Shown: in pieces, positions 1 to 9,047 of the stretch
How the letters are laid out: the number at the start of each line of letters is the position of its first letter
How positions within the stretch are numbered: position 1 is the first letter of the stretch
Assembly: GCA_001642945.1 (NCBI GenBank)
Contig: LGRT01000004.1
Span: 1 to 64,000, forward strand
Direction of reading: 5' to 3'
From: Rhodobacteraceae bacterium SB2
GTDB taxonomy: Bacteria > Pseudomonadota > Alphaproteobacteria > Rhodobacterales > Rhodobacteraceae
DNA length: 64,000 bases
Notes under the pieces: model-generated
Told to the model about the DNA's origin: nothing
The model's input: the letters and a program-made list of their open reading frames with translations, nothing else
Databases searched by the model: none
Made by a program: the position numbers and the translations under genes

Positions 1-209
1 TTTTCAAAAACCCCAGAGCGTATTCTCAAGAGCTGCCAATAATCATCAAGCTCCATAGCATGTTTCAAAGCTCGTTTAGCAGCAACTGATTGGCTCTTAG
101 TTCTTAAAGAGAAAGAAATCCTATCGACTTTATGTAGTGATCTGATGGCTCTTGGTACTCTTCTAGAGAAGTAAAAGATCCCATGCTTCTTGAAAGTATA
201 AGGAGTCAA
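1..209 (-). CDS. Tyrosine site-specific integrase, N-terminal part (runs off left edge)
   Basis: The minus strand encodes 69 residues before the window ends. They match the N-terminal (DUF6538-like) segment of phage and island integrases: a YTFKKHGIFYFSRRVP core, then RISFSLRTKS and an alanine/leucine-rich helix ending LDDYWQLLR. The catalytic domain would lie outside the window. The frame opens after a TAG at 216-218, and the first usable start is TTG at 209, so the start is uncertain. The gene begins 77 bp beyond the 3' end of tRNA-Arg and points away from it, the usual arrangement for an integrase that uses the tRNA as its attachment site. The family call rests on recognised sequence resemblance, not a search. 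Confidence 0.75.
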   Translation of the reverse strand, partial: MTPYTFKKHGIFYFSRRVPRAIRSLHKVDRISFSLRTKSQSVAAKRALKHAMELDDYWQLLRIRSGVFE

Positions 210-211
210 AA

Positions 212-231
212 TGGTCTACCATTTGGTCTAC
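212..231. repeat. Direct repeat beside integrase start (possible arm-type site)
   Basis: The 8-base word TGGTCTAC occurs at 212-219 and again at 224-231, a 12-base period. The first copy also lies in a small inverted repeat (TGGT-CT-ACCA). Short direct repeats between an integrase gene and its tRNA target are often integrase or excisionase binding sites. That role is inference here. Confidence 0.35.
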
Positions 232-285
232 GATAAAGACAAAATGAGTATTTTTATAATGATAACAATGGCTTATTGGGTTTTA

Positions 286-362
286 TGGCGCACCGGGGAG
301 GATTCGAACCCCCGACCCCTTGATTCGTAGTCAAGTACTCTATCCAGCTGAGCTACCGGTGC
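286..362 (-). tRNA. tRNA-Arg (ACG)
   Basis: Read on the minus strand this is a complete 77-nt cloverleaf: acceptor GCACCGG pairing with CCGGTGC, D-arm with AGCTCAG, anticodon stem around loop CTACGAA (anticodon ACG), and a T-arm with GGTTCGAATCC. The 3' CCA is encoded at 286-288. ACG is the usual arginine CGN-reading species whose first base is deaminated to inosine by TadA. The 3' end faces the integrase, so it is the likely attachment site of the element to the left. Confidence 0.95.
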
Positions 363-434
363 CGTGTTCGACCCTCTAAGCTAGGGCGCGGCGCTTTGCA
401 AGGGCCGATTATAACACATGAAGCTTTTTAAGCA

Positions 435-1826
435 CTATTCAGCATTATCGAGGGTCAACTTTGGCAATGTAAGCCGGAAACAAGCCCCAGCCCCATTCGC
501 CTCTAAGTATTCTGCGCTGCCGCCATGCCCACGCATCAGTTCTTGAACGATTGCCAAGCCCAATCCGGATCCCCCCCCTGTCGCCGTACCTTGAAACGGT
601 TTAAAAAGATGCGCCTTGGCTTTTTCAGGCAAACCCGGACCAGTATCGATAACATCAATGATCCAAAACTGTGGGGTCTGCCAAGCTTTTAAAACGATCG
701 CGCCGCCCTTCGATTGATCCGCAAGCGCCTGACGCGCATTGCGCACAAGATTGCTTAAGGCGCGATGCAATTGCTCATAATCCGCGCGAATGATCAGATT
801 TTCAGATATCTCAAACTTCACATCGATCGGCAATTGACCTATCGCCATCAATTCGGTTTCAACCACATCCTGAAGCAATGATGTAAGATCAACCTGCCCC
901 AGAATTGGCGCGGGTTCACTGGCGCGCCCAAAGCTCAAAGTAGTTTCTGCAAGCGTCACGGCTCGGGCCACATTAGCCTCTAATTTCGGCGCAAGCCGCA
1001 TTACCACAGGGTCTTCGCTTTGCGTCAAACGGTCAGAAATCAACTGCACCGTGGTCAGTATATTCCGCAAATCATGGCTGACTTTCGCAACCGCCTCGCC
1101 AAGCTGTGCCAATCGTTCTTTATGATTCAGCGCGTTGGTCAGATTTTTTTGCATACTCTGCAACGCCTGCTCTGCCGCGCGCAATTCTGCGATTCCAGCC
1201 TTCAGCTTGATAATCCGCTGTGCCTCTTCAGGTGCTGTTTGATAATTCTCAATCTGTGCAATCACGCGGCGGATAGGGGCTACGATCATAAAGCGCGTGG
1301 CCGCAAAAAGCAAAAGCGCAGCCGCCACGGACAAAAGCGCTGATAAGATCAGAACGCGCTGACTAAACGCCCACATCGCGTCTCTTAAAGGTCCCGTATT
1401 CAAAGTAACTTCGATCAAACTTCCGGCTTTCAGCTTCGGATTACCGATCACCCGCACCACGTCAAAACCGGGTTTGCTTAATCGGCGAAACGCATCGCGC
1501 ACCAGCGCCGTCCATGCCGGTTGTCTGAGATCAAATGTCTGAGACACGGGCGCGGGCAACTCTGATGCCAAGGCAAGTTGACGCGACGAGTCCCGCCGCA
1601 AAACCACATTATAAACGCCTGCATTTAACAAAAGCTCGCGCTCAAGCTCTGCCGAAATCATATCATCCGCCAGCAAAACCAATGATGCAATCTGCGCCCG
1701 CTCAACGCGGGCCATTAAAAAATCAGACCTAAACCGCGCAATGCTGGGGACAAAAATCAACACTTCTGCCAATAGAACAAACACAGTTGTTAATAGAAAG
1801 AATCGTCCTGATAAAGAATTAAACAT
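435..1826 (-). CDS. Orphan membrane sensor histidine kinase
   Basis: 463-residue two-component sensor. A transmembrane segment at about 9-30 and another at about 157-180 flank a roughly 125-residue periplasmic sensing region. A linker with coiled-coil character leads to the dimerisation helix with the H-box SHDLRN (phosphoacceptor His251). The ATPase domain has an N-box (SNLVRNARQAL, about 358-368), G1 box DTGPGLP (394-400) and G2 box GGGSGLGLA (417-425). All kinase motifs are intact, so it should be active. No response regulator lies next to it, so its partner and signal are unknown. It ends about 70 bp before tRNA-Arg and is divergent from rpmH. Confidence 0.9.
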   Translation of the reverse strand: MFNSLSGRFFLLTTVFVLLAEVLIFVPSIARFRSDFLMARVERAQIASLVLLADDMISAELERELLLNAGVYNVVLRRDSSRQLALASELPAPVSQTFDLRQPAWTALVRDAFRRLSKPGFDVVRVIGNPKLKAGSLIEVTLNTGPLRDAMWAFSQRVLILSALLSVAAALLLFAATRFMIVAPIRRVIAQIENYQTAPEEAQRIIKLKAGIAELRAAEQALQSMQKNLTNALNHKERLAQLGEAVAKVSHDLRNILTTVQLISDRLTQSEDPVVMRLAPKLEANVARAVTLAETTLSFGRASEPAPILGQVDLTSLLQDVVETELMAIGQLPIDVKFEISENLIIRADYEQLHRALSNLVRNARQALADQSKGGAIVLKAWQTPQFWIIDVIDTGPGLPEKAKAHLFKPFQGTATGGGSGLGLAIVQELMRGHGGSAEYLEANGAGACFRLTLPKLTLDNAE

Positions 1827-2094
1827 CCCGCCAAAATGCCCTGAACGCTATCATAATAAAGCCGAAATTAAGCATCGCCTGAACCCAATCATGCCAGATA
1901 CGCTTTTGATAAATATCTGAATACGAATTTGACATTGTAAATAGATTACGAATAACGCAGGTTTACCACCGATCGCAAACAAAGTTTTGCAAAAAGGCCA
2001 CCGCGGCGTTGCAATAGACGTGTAGGAAAAACACAGCAATGCGCGCAGAGGCTCGTAAAAACGCCGAGAAACCAATTTTCAGCACAACAACGGT
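1827..2094. other. Intergenic region between kinase and rpmH promoter
   Basis: This AT-rich stretch separates the divergent kinase and rpmH genes. I see no supported gene in it; the one minus-strand frame of 74 codons lacks family resemblance or a ribosome binding site. It presumably holds the kinase promoter, which I cannot place with confidence. Confidence 0.4.
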
Positions 2095-2123
2095 TTGACA
2101 TATCAGTTAAGCGCCCGTATAGG
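2095..2123 (+). promoter_or_regulatory. Sigma-70 type promoter of rpmH
   Basis: A perfect -35 hexamer TTGACA (2095-2100) is followed by a 17-base spacer and a -10 hexamer TATAGG (2118-2123). Transcription would start about 2130, giving a 50-nt leader before rpmH. It is among the best promoter matches in the window, as expected for a ribosomal protein gene. Confidence 0.75.
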
Positions 2124-2179
2124 CGGGGTTTATATTTTTAAAGATGCAGCTGGCATCTGGCAGATACGGAGTCATTGCG

Positions 2180-2314
2180 ATGAAACGCACTTTTCAACCT
2201 TCTAATCTCGTGCGCAAGCGGCGTCACGGATTTCGCGCGCGCATGGCAACAAAAGCAGGCCGTAAAATTTTGAACGCGCGCCGCGCGCGCGGACGCAAAG
2301 AGCTAAGCGCTTAA
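2180..2314 (+). CDS. rpmH: 50S ribosomal protein L34
   Basis: 44 residues beginning [18 protein letters not shown] and ending GRKELSA, the full length and standard sequence of bacterial L34, a small basic protein of the large subunit. The ATG at 2180 lies 50 bases after the predicted transcription start. It is the first gene of the conserved rpmH-rnpA-yidD cluster. The gene has no anomaly. Confidence 0.97.
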   Translation: MKRTFQPSNLVRKRRHGFRARMATKAGRKILNARRARGRKELSA

Positions 2315-2356
2315 CCAGCCTTTTGACTGGCCTGCCCATCGATATGGGGGATTAAG

Positions 2357-2776
2357 ATGTATGGTAAAACCGCGTCTTCATCGCAGGCTATGGCACATCT
2401 CGTAGATCCAAAAACCGCTCTTGCCGCGCCATTGGGAAAATTGCGCGTGCGAGCCGATTATCTTGCCGCGGCGAAGGCGAAGCGCGTTTCAACCACCGGG
2501 TTTGTTTTACAAGCCCGTAAGCGCGTGGAAGCAAGCTCGCCCCAGCCGCGCTATGGAATCACTTGCTCGAAAAAGGTGGGCAACGCTGTTGCGCGCAATC
2601 GGGCCAAACGTCGGCTGCGGGCCCTCGCGAACAGCGTGCTTCCGCTCCTAGGCCGTGACGGTTGGGATTATGTTTTAATTGGCCGTGCGCAAGCCACCGT
2701 AAACCAACCGTTTGATATGCTGCTTGAAAACTTGCGCTTTGCGTTAAAGAAGCTGCATCAGGGCGAAACCCGATGA
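2357..2776 (+). CDS. rnpA: Ribonuclease P protein component
   Basis: 139 residues. RnpA binds the catalytic RNase P RNA and helps it remove 5' leaders from pre-tRNAs. The family signature (RNxxKRRLR) is present as NRAKRRLRAL about two thirds of the way in, preceded by ITCSKKVGNAVAR. The ATG at 2357 follows a purine-rich GGGGG site. Compared with the about 120-residue norm it has an N-terminal extension of about 25 residues, so translation could start slightly further in. Its stop overlaps the yidD start (ATGA), suggesting translational coupling. Confidence 0.95.
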   Translation: MYGKTASSSQAMAHLVDPKTALAAPLGKLRVRADYLAAAKAKRVSTTGFVLQARKRVEASSPQPRYGITCSKKVGNAVARNRAKRRLRALANSVLPLLGRDGWDYVLIGRAQATVNQPFDMLLENLRFALKKLHQGETR

Positions 2777-3000
2777 CGTTATTGGCCCGGATATTGGCGT
2801 TGCCGATAAAAGGCTATCGATTTATTTTCTCGGCTTGGGTTGGGCGCAGTTGCCGCTTTGATCCCACCTGTAGCGCCTATGCGCTAACCGCTTTGGAACG
2901 TCATGGCGCGCTTAAAGGCAGCTGGCTCACAGTGCGCCGCATCTTGCGCTGCCATCCTTGGGGCCAGCATGGCGTTGATGATGTGCCAGACGCGAAATAA
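2773..3000 (+). CDS. yidD: Membrane protein insertion efficiency factor YidD
   Basis: 75 residues with the family core RSCRFDPTCSAYALTAL and a C-terminal RCHPWGQHGVDDVP. YidD is a small amphipathic protein at the inner membrane that assists YidC-dependent insertion. The two conserved cysteines of the RFxPTCS region and the CHPW motif are present. It overlaps rnpA by four bases, and yidC lies one gene downstream, the usual functional grouping. Confidence 0.95.
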   Translation: MTLLARILALPIKGYRFIFSAWVGRSCRFDPTCSAYALTALERHGALKGSWLTVRRILRCHPWGQHGVDDVPDAK

Positions 3001-3088
3001 CATGAGAGGTCGCAAAAATTTGTCTCTTCTGCATGCCGTCTTCTCTACACGGCTTGCCCCAGCGGTTTCAAACGTCTAAAGCCCAATC

Positions 3089-3913
3089 ATGCTTGATGAA
3101 AACAGTGATATACACCCGCTTTTCGAAGGTGCTCCGAACACCACAGAGTTCAAAAAGCTTCGCAAACGGATCATTCGCAACACCCGCGAAGCTATAGAGC
3201 AATACGGTATGGTCGAGCGCGGCGCGCGCTGGCTTATTTGCCTATCCGGGGGCAAAGACAGCTACACGCTGCTGGCTGCGCTTTATGAGTTGAAATGGCG
3301 CGGCCTTCTTCCCGTTGACTTGCTGGCCTGCAATTTGGATCAAGGGCAACCGGGGTTTCCCCAAACCGTGCTTCCCGCGTTTCTAGAAAAAATGCAAGTG
3401 CCGCATAGAATTGAATATCAGGATACGTATTCAATTGTGAAAGATAAAACCCCCGAGGGGCGCACATTTTGTGCCTTATGCTCGCGCTTACGGCGGGGCA
3501 ATCTTTACCGCATTGCACGCGAAGAAAATTGTAGCGCGATTGTGCTGGGCCATCACCGAGATGATATTCTGGAAACCTTTTTTATGAACCTCTTCCATGG
3601 CGGCCGCTTGGCGTCCATGCCTGCGAAGCTTTTGAACGAAGAGGGGGATCTGTTGCTGTATCGCCCCCTCGCTCATGTGGCAGAAGCCGATTGCGAGAAA
3701 TTTGCCAAAGCCATGCAATACCCGATTATCCCTTGTGATTTATGCGGCTCGCAAGACGGGCTTCAGCGCCAACAAGTGAAACAGATTTTGGATGGCTGGG
3801 AACGCAACAGCCCGGGCCGACGGCAGGTGATGTTCCGCGCCTTAATGAATGCCAGACCTTCACATTTGCTGGATCCCAAACTGTTCGATTTCGCCGGATT
3901 AACCGTTAAATAG
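3089..3913 (+). CDS. ttcA: tRNA 2-thiocytidine(32) synthetase TtcA
   Basis: 274 residues. TtcA adenylates C32 in the anticodon loop of some tRNAs and replaces its oxygen with sulfur, using an iron-sulfur cluster. The PP-loop SGGKDS sits at 53-58. Two CxxC pairs, C128/C131 (CALC) and C216/C219 (CDLC), supply the cluster ligands. The conserved GHHRDD motif is at about 154-159. The start [12 protein letters not shown] is typical of roseobacter homologues, although the upstream ribosome binding site is weak. It sits between yidD and yidC. Confidence 0.95.
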   Translation: MLDENSDIHPLFEGAPNTTEFKKLRKRIIRNTREAIEQYGMVERGARWLICLSGGKDSYTLLAALYELKWRGLLPVDLLACNLDQGQPGFPQTVLPAFLEKMQVPHRIEYQDTYSIVKDKTPEGRTFCALCSRLRRGNLYRIAREENCSAIVLGHHRDDILETFFMNLFHGGRLASMPAKLLNEEGDLLLYRPLAHVAEADCEKFAKAMQYPIIPCDLCGSQDGLQRQQVKQILDGWERNSPGRRQVMFRALMNARPSHLLDPKLFDFAGLTVK

Positions 3914-4160
3914 ATCGGTACTGGCCGAACAAACCCCTTTAAAATCTATCGCAGGTTGGCGGTTTGATGCCAGATGCGATGAAGCCGGCAGTGGCTCCGC
4001 GCTTCAGACAGGCCGCACAACGCAGCTGGCCAAATCTTTCCACTGCGCTGCAAACGCCCTTTAAACGGGTTTAATTATAGAAAATGGGGCTTACACCCTT
4101 GACCTTTTGCCTCGTACTCTGTTGAACCCAGCAGAGGAATTTCTATCGGGAAAATATGTT

Positions 4161-5966
4161 ATGGATGATCAGAATAAGAACCTTATATTGGCCTCAGCGC
4201 TTAGCTTTTTGGTCATTATCATCTGGTTCGTGCTCTTTCCTCCGCCCGAAGCCCCGCTGCAGCCGGAAACACCAGCCCTAAGCCAACAGGCCGATGCCAC
4301 GGACCTAACGCTGCCCGCGGGCGATGAACCGGTGCTCAATAGCAGCCCAGCCGAGCTGACAACGGCAGAGACAGCGCCACGCATCGCGGTTGAAACGGAT
4401 CGCCTGAATGGCTCTATTTCATTAATAGGCGGGCGCATTGATGATTTGTCATTGCTGGATTACCGGGTTGATTTAAGTGAAGGCTCACCGGATGTGACCC
4501 TGCTAAGACCCGTTGATGAGCCTGGTGCCTATTATGCGGCCTTTGGATGGGCGGGCCTGTCTGGCCTACAGCCGGGCGATACGCCAACGCCAGAAACGCT
4601 TTGGGCCGTGGACGGCAACACCACATTGCGCGTCGATGCGCCGGTCACTTTGATCTGGGAAAGCCCCGCCGGTCTGATCTTCCGCCGCATGATTTCGGTG
4701 GATGAAGACTATATGTTCACCATCCGCCAATCGGTTACGAGCCAAGCGTCACAACCGGTTCAACTGCGTCCCTATGGGTTGATCCGCCGCCATGGCGAGC
4801 CCACGGATTTGAAGAACTTTTTCATTTTGCATGAAGGTTTGGTACGGATGTCAGATGGAGAGCTGGCAGAGGAAAGCTATGATAATTTGCGCGATTACGA
4901 AATTGACCCGCGCGAGGGCACGCATGCGGAACGGATTGAAGTGGCGGCAAGCGGCTGGACAGGGTTTACCGATCATTTTTGGATGACCACGTTGGCGCCT
5001 GCGCCCGGATTGGCGTTCCGCTCAACCGCAAAATATTTTGTATCAGCCGATATATTCCAAACAGAGGTGGTTTTGCCGCGCCAGTCATTGGCTCCAGGCG
5101 CCAGCGCCGAGGTAACCACTCAATTTTTTGCGGGTGCAAAAGAATGGGATGCGATCCGCGCCTATGAAAAAGCCGGCGTAGATGGCTTTCTCGACAGCAT
5201 TGATTGGGGTTGGTTTTTCTTTCTGACCAAACCGATTTTTGCGGTTTTGCATTGGCTGAACGCGTTGATAGGTAATATGGGATGGGCGATTATCGGGCTC
5301 ACATTGCTGATAAAAGCGCTGTTATTTCCCCTGGCTTATAAATCCTACGTCTCTATGGCCAAGATGAAAGAGCTACAGCCAGAAATGGAAAAGCTGAAAG
5401 AAGCGGCTGGTGATGACCGCCAGAAACTTCAGCAAGAAATGATGGCGCTCTACAAGAAAGAAAAGGTTAACCCCGCGTCAGGCTGCTTGCCAATCCTGTT
5501 GCAAATTCCAATTTTCTTTTCGCTTTATAAGGTGATTTTCGTCACCCTTGAATTGCGCCATGCCCCTTGGATCGGTTGGATCAAGGACCTGAGCGCGCCA
5601 GACCCATCCTCTATTTTGAACCTGTTTGGTTTGCTGCCCTTTACGCCCCCCGATCCCAATTCGATATTGGCGATTATTTCTTTGGGTGTGCTACCCATCT
5701 TATTGGGTATTTCGATGTGGATTCAGCAAAAATTGAACCCGGCCCCCACCGATCCGACCCAAGCCATGATCTTTGCTTGGTTGCCTTGGGTGTTTATGTT
5801 CATGCTGGGCACATTTGCGAGCGGGCTCGTTGTCTATTGGATCGCCAACAATACGATCACATTTACGCAACAATATCTGATCATGCGCAGTCAAGGCTAT
5901 AAGCCAGATGTCTTCGGCAATGTTATCGCCAGCTTCAAGAAAAAGTCCAAACCGAGCGGCGAATAA
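4161..5966 (+). CDS. yidC: Membrane protein insertase YidC/Oxa1
   Basis: 601 residues from the ATG at 4161. An earlier in-frame ATG at 4107 would add 18 residues, but the chosen start MDDQNKNLILA matches the family. An N-terminal transmembrane helix (about 7-25) precedes the large periplasmic beta-supersandwich domain. The C-terminal Oxa1 core starts about residue 350 (WFFFLTKPIFAVLHWL) with five helices, the GCLPILLQIPIFFSLYKV segment and the charged loop before it. YidC inserts proteins into the inner membrane alone or with SecYEG. The following gene starts in its stop codon. Confidence 0.96.
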   Translation: MDDQNKNLILASALSFLVIIIWFVLFPPPEAPLQPETPALSQQADATDLTLPAGDEPVLNSSPAELTTAETAPRIAVETDRLNGSISLIGGRIDDLSLLDYRVDLSEGSPDVTLLRPVDEPGAYYAAFGWAGLSGLQPGDTPTPETLWAVDGNTTLRVDAPVTLIWESPAGLIFRRMISVDEDYMFTIRQSVTSQASQPVQLRPYGLIRRHGEPTDLKNFFILHEGLVRMSDGELAEESYDNLRDYEIDPREGTHAERIEVAASGWTGFTDHFWMTTLAPAPGLAFRSTAKYFVSADIFQTEVVLPRQSLAPGASAEVTTQFFAGAKEWDAIRAYEKAGVDGFLDSIDWGWFFFLTKPIFAVLHWLNALIGNMGWAIIGLTLLIKALLFPLAYKSYVSMAKMKELQPEMEKLKEAAGDDRQKLQQEMMALYKKEKVNPASGCLPILLQIPIFFSLYKVIFVTLELRHAPWIGWIKDLSAPDPSSILNLFGLLPFTPPDPNSILAIISLGVLPILLGISMWIQQKLNPAPTDPTQAMIFAWLPWVFMFMLGTFASGLVVYWIANNTITFTQQYLIMRSQGYKPDVFGNVIASFKKKSKPSGE

Positions 5967-6718
5967 TGGCGACAGTAGCGCAAATATGGCGATATCCCAT
6001 CAAATCGCATGGGCGCGAAGCTTTGCAAGCCGTACCACTCAGCGCCGGGAAAACGCTGCCATGGGATCGCCATTGGGCGGTTGCGCATGAAAACTCAACG
6101 GCAGATGGCTCTGTCTGGGTACCATGTCAAAATTTTAGCCGCGGGGCAAAAGCGCCATTATTGATGGCCATAAACAGCCGCTGGGACGCGGATAGGGGGC
6201 AAATGCATATGCGCCATCCCGATTTGCCCGACCTGCAGTTCAACCCTGATGATGCGGACGATCAAAATCGGTTTTTAGAGTGGTCAGCGCCGCTTATGCC
6301 CGAAAACCGAGCCAAATCAGCGCGCTTGATCCGCGCCGCAGAATGCGGGCTTACCGACACTGATTACCCCTCGGTCAGCATTGGCAATCTGTCATCGCAT
6401 CGCGCCGTTTCACAAAAGCTTGGGCGCGATCTGTCTGCGCTGCGCTGGCGCACAAATATTTGGTTGGATGGTCTGGCCCCTTGGGAAGAATTTGATTGGA
6501 TTGGCCGCATTATTGAAATTGGTGAAGTTCAATTTGAAATCTGCGAACGGGTTCAGCGCTGTCTGGCCACCACAGCCAATCCTGAAACAGGCCGGCGTGA
6601 TGCAGATACGCTAGGCATATTGCAGACATGGGATCATCAAGATTTCTGCGTCTATGCCCGCGTGCTCAACACCGGCACGATCCATTTAAACGATAGCGCA
6701 AAAGCCCCAACCCCATGA
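5966..6718 (+). CDS. MOSC domain protein
   Basis: 250 residues. The N-terminal beta-barrel-like part (VAQIWRYPIKSHGREAL) and C-terminal MOSC region (RWRTNIWLDGLAPWEEFDWIG, then the CERVQRC cysteines and a TGRRDADTLG stretch) match MOSC proteins related to molybdenum-cofactor sulfurases and YcbX. Such proteins bind Moco or handle sulfur through a conserved cysteine. The exact substrate is not inferable. It overlaps yidC by one base and engB by four, so it is co-transcribed; a MOSC gene between yidC and engB is common in Rhodobacterales. Confidence 0.88.
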   Translation: MATVAQIWRYPIKSHGREALQAVPLSAGKTLPWDRHWAVAHENSTADGSVWVPCQNFSRGAKAPLLMAINSRWDADRGQMHMRHPDLPDLQFNPDDADDQNRFLEWSAPLMPENRAKSARLIRAAECGLTDTDYPSVSIGNLSSHRAVSQKLGRDLSALRWRTNIWLDGLAPWEEFDWIGRIIEIGEVQFEICERVQRCLATTANPETGRRDADTLGILQTWDHQDFCVYARVLNTGTIHLNDSAKAPTP

Positions 6719-7365
6719 CAATGACCTTCCCTTTAGCCGAAACACCCGACGCAGCCCTGCGCGAAAAAGGCCGCCTTTTATTCGCTCAGCAAACCGATTT
6801 TCTGAAAGGTGTTGTAGCGATAGATGGCTTGCCCGCCGATGATCGGATCGAAATTTGCTTTGCCGGCCGCTCAAATGTAGGTAAATCAACATTGATTAAC
6901 GCGCTGACCGGGCGCAAAACACTGGCGCGCACCTCAAATACGCCCGGGCGCACCCAAGAGATTAACTTTTTCACCGCAGCTGACAGCCATTATCTGGTCG
7001 ACTTGCCGGGATATGGCTATGCCAACGCGCCCTTACCGGTTGTGGAAAAATGGCAAAGATTGCTCAAAAAGTATTTATCAGGACGGCGTTCTTTGCGCCG
7101 TGCCTTCGTGTTGATTGATGCGCGCCACGGGGTAAAATCGGTGGATGAAGAGATTTTAAGCCTGCTCGACAGTGCCGCTGTTACCTTTCAATGCGTGCTG
7201 ACCAAAGCAGATAAAATAAAAACCCATGAGCAAGAGGCCTTGCTGCAGCAAGTGCGCGGCGCGCTGAGCAAACATCCGGCTGCCTATCCCGAACTTATAC
7301 TCACCTCTTCGGAAAAAGGTATGGGCGTCGAAACATTGCGCGCAACAATCGCAGGCCTCATCTAA
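6715..7365 (+). CDS. engB: Ribosome biogenesis GTPase YihA/EngB
   Basis: 216 residues. This GTPase is needed for late assembly of the 50S subunit. The G1 P-loop GRSNVGKST is at 51-59, a G2-like threonine region follows (SNTPGRTQ), G3 is DLPGYG (96-101) and G4 TKAD lies about 161-164. The N-terminal extension of about 40 residues is usual in alphaproteobacteria. The ATG overlaps the MOSC stop (ATGA). Confidence 0.95.
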   Translation: MTMTFPLAETPDAALREKGRLLFAQQTDFLKGVVAIDGLPADDRIEICFAGRSNVGKSTLINALTGRKTLARTSNTPGRTQEINFFTAADSHYLVDLPGYGYANAPLPVVEKWQRLLKKYLSGRRSLRRAFVLIDARHGVKSVDEEILSLLDSAAVTFQCVLTKADKIKTHEQEALLQQVRGALSKHPAAYPELILTSSEKGMGVETLRATIAGLI

Positions 7366-7435
7366 GCCACGCGCGCGCAGGCTCTTGCACCTTTTGGAAC
7401 AATCTTAGAGACTGGTGCAATACAAGGTAAATCAG

Positions 7436-8305
7436 ATGAAAACGCAAGATATGAACCGCGATTGGATCGCCACAGCCAGAACATTATCCGAAGCCCTGCC
7501 TTATCTGCAGCGCTATGATGACGCGATCGTGGTGATCAAACTTGGCGGCCATGCCATGGGCAGCGACGCGGCAATGGAAAGCTTCGCCCGCGACGTGGTG
7601 CTGATGCAGCAAGTTGGGATTAATCCGATCATCGTGCATGGCGGCGGGCCTATGATCAACACCATGCTGGATAAATTGAACATCCAGTCAGAGTTTGTAA
7701 ATGGCAAACGCGTCACAGATGATAAGGTCATCGAAGTGGTTGAGATGGTTTTATCGGGATCCGTAAACAAGCGCATCGTACAAGCAATCAACCAGCAAGG
7801 TGGGCGCGCCATTGGTTTGTCAGGCAAAGACAGCAATCTGATGCTCTGCACGCAGACAGACCCCGCGCTTGGGCTGGTTGGCACCCCCAGCAAAATTGAT
7901 CCAAGCGTTCTGAAAACGCTTTTTGACAATGACTTGATCCCAGTGATTGCGCCGCTTGGCGCTGGCGAAAAAGGCGAAACCTATAATGTAAATGGGGATA
8001 CCGCAGCCGGGGCGATCGCAGCGGCCTTGAAGGCAGATCGCCTTTTACTGCTCACAGATGTTGCGGGCGTTAAGGATGCAAACGGCAATGTTCTCACCGA
8101 ACTCACCGCCGCCCAAATTCGCCAAATGACGCAGGAGGGCGTGATCGCAGGCGGCATGATTCCCAAAACAGAAACAGCGCTTGCAGCCCTGAACGGCGGC
8201 GTGCGCGCTGTTGTTATCTTGGATGGGCGCGCACAAAATGCCTGCTTGCTCGAGCTGTTCACCGAACATGGCGCAGGCTCTCTTATTCGTGACGCGCTGC
8301 CTTGA
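7436..8305 (+). CDS. argB: Acetylglutamate kinase
   Basis: 289 residues from the ATG at 7436, preceded by AAGG at 7424-7427. A GTG at 7415 in frame is less likely. ArgB phosphorylates N-acetylglutamate with ATP, the second step of arginine synthesis and often its feedback-controlled step. The phosphate-binding KLGGHAMG and VHGGGP motifs and the LTDVAGVKD and [10 protein letters not shown] segments are intact. It closes the plus-strand yidC-engB group with a 70-bp spacer, so it may also have its own promoter. Confidence 0.95.
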   Translation: MKTQDMNRDWIATARTLSEALPYLQRYDDAIVVIKLGGHAMGSDAAMESFARDVVLMQQVGINPIIVHGGGPMINTMLDKLNIQSEFVNGKRVTDDKVIEVVEMVLSGSVNKRIVQAINQQGGRAIGLSGKDSNLMLCTQTDPALGLVGTPSKIDPSVLKTLFDNDLIPVIAPLGAGEKGETYNVNGDTAAGAIAAALKADRLLLLTDVAGVKDANGNVLTELTAAQIRQMTQEGVIAGGMIPKTETALAALNGGVRAVVILDGRAQNACLLELFTEHGAGSLIRDALP

Positions 8306-8378
8306 TAAAAACCGCGCCGCATAGGGCTGTGCGTCGTGTCAACTCAACAGACGCTCATGCGACAAGCGATACAAGCAG

Positions 8379-9047
8379 ATGAATCCTGCCCAAACCCCTG
8401 AGCGCCTTTTAGAAGTCACGCAGCTGGTGGATGCAACCGGTCTGATGGTTTTAGGCGGGCTGCACCCAGAAGAAACCGATCTGGTCCCCACAGGCTGTAA
8501 AACACTGATTTTGCTTGGCCCCAAAGATCAACATTTCTGGCCTATTTTTGCCAAAAGCCCGGAAAAGGCAGATGGTGCACCAGACCCGCTTGACCGGTGG
8601 TCTGAAAGGGTTGTGTCCGATTTGGCAAAGAAGCTAAGCGCGCAGCCCGTCTTTCCATTCGGCGGGCCGCCTTACGCTCCTTTTTATTCATGGGCTTTGC
8701 GCTGCGGAAATATATTTAGCTCGCCCATCCGCCTTTTGGTTCATCAACAAATGGGTTTATACGTTTCTTTTCGGGGCGCGCTTGCCCTACCATGGCATCT
8801 AGATCTGCCTCAGAGCGGGCCCTCGCCCTGCATCGGCTGTTCGGCCCCCTGCCAAAGCGCTTGTCCCGTCGAGGCTTTTGAAAACCGCGCTTATGATGTT
8901 GCAGGCTGCCGCGCTCATATCAACGGCCCAGACAGTTCAAGCTGCCGCTCGACGGGCTGCGCCGCGCGCCGGGCCTGCCCCATAAGCAAAAACGCGGCGC
9001 GCCCGCACGCGCAATCGGCATTTCACATGAAAACTTTTGCAAATTGA
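8379..9047 (+). CDS. Ferredoxin-like protein with two cysteine clusters
   Basis: 222 residues. The C-terminal third has C151xxC154xxxC158xxxC162P, a classic [4Fe-4S] pattern, and a second group C177, C189, C194, C200P that could hold another cluster. The pattern and the preceding domain recall the C-terminal ferredoxin part of epoxyqueuosine reductase (QueG), but the protein is shorter and lacks the cobalamin domain. It is probably a cytoplasmic electron-transfer protein of unknown partner. Its stop overlaps the start of the phosphatase gene, implying coupled translation. Confidence 0.8.
   Translation: MNPAQTPERLLEVTQLVDATGLMVLGGLHPEETDLVPTGCKTLILLGPKDQHFWPIFAKSPEKADGAPDPLDRWSERVVSDLAKKLSAQPVFPFGGPPYAPFYSWALRCGNIFSSPIRLLVHQQMGLYVSFRGALALPWHLDLPQSGPSPCIGCSAPCQSACPVEAFENRAYDVAGCRAHINGPDSSSCRSTGCAARRACPISKNAARPHAQSAFHMKTFAN

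Noticed and set aside
1851-2075. Minus-strand 74-codon open frame between the kinase and rpmH
   Set aside because: No ribosome binding site, no family resemblance and odd composition; it lies in a divergent promoter region.
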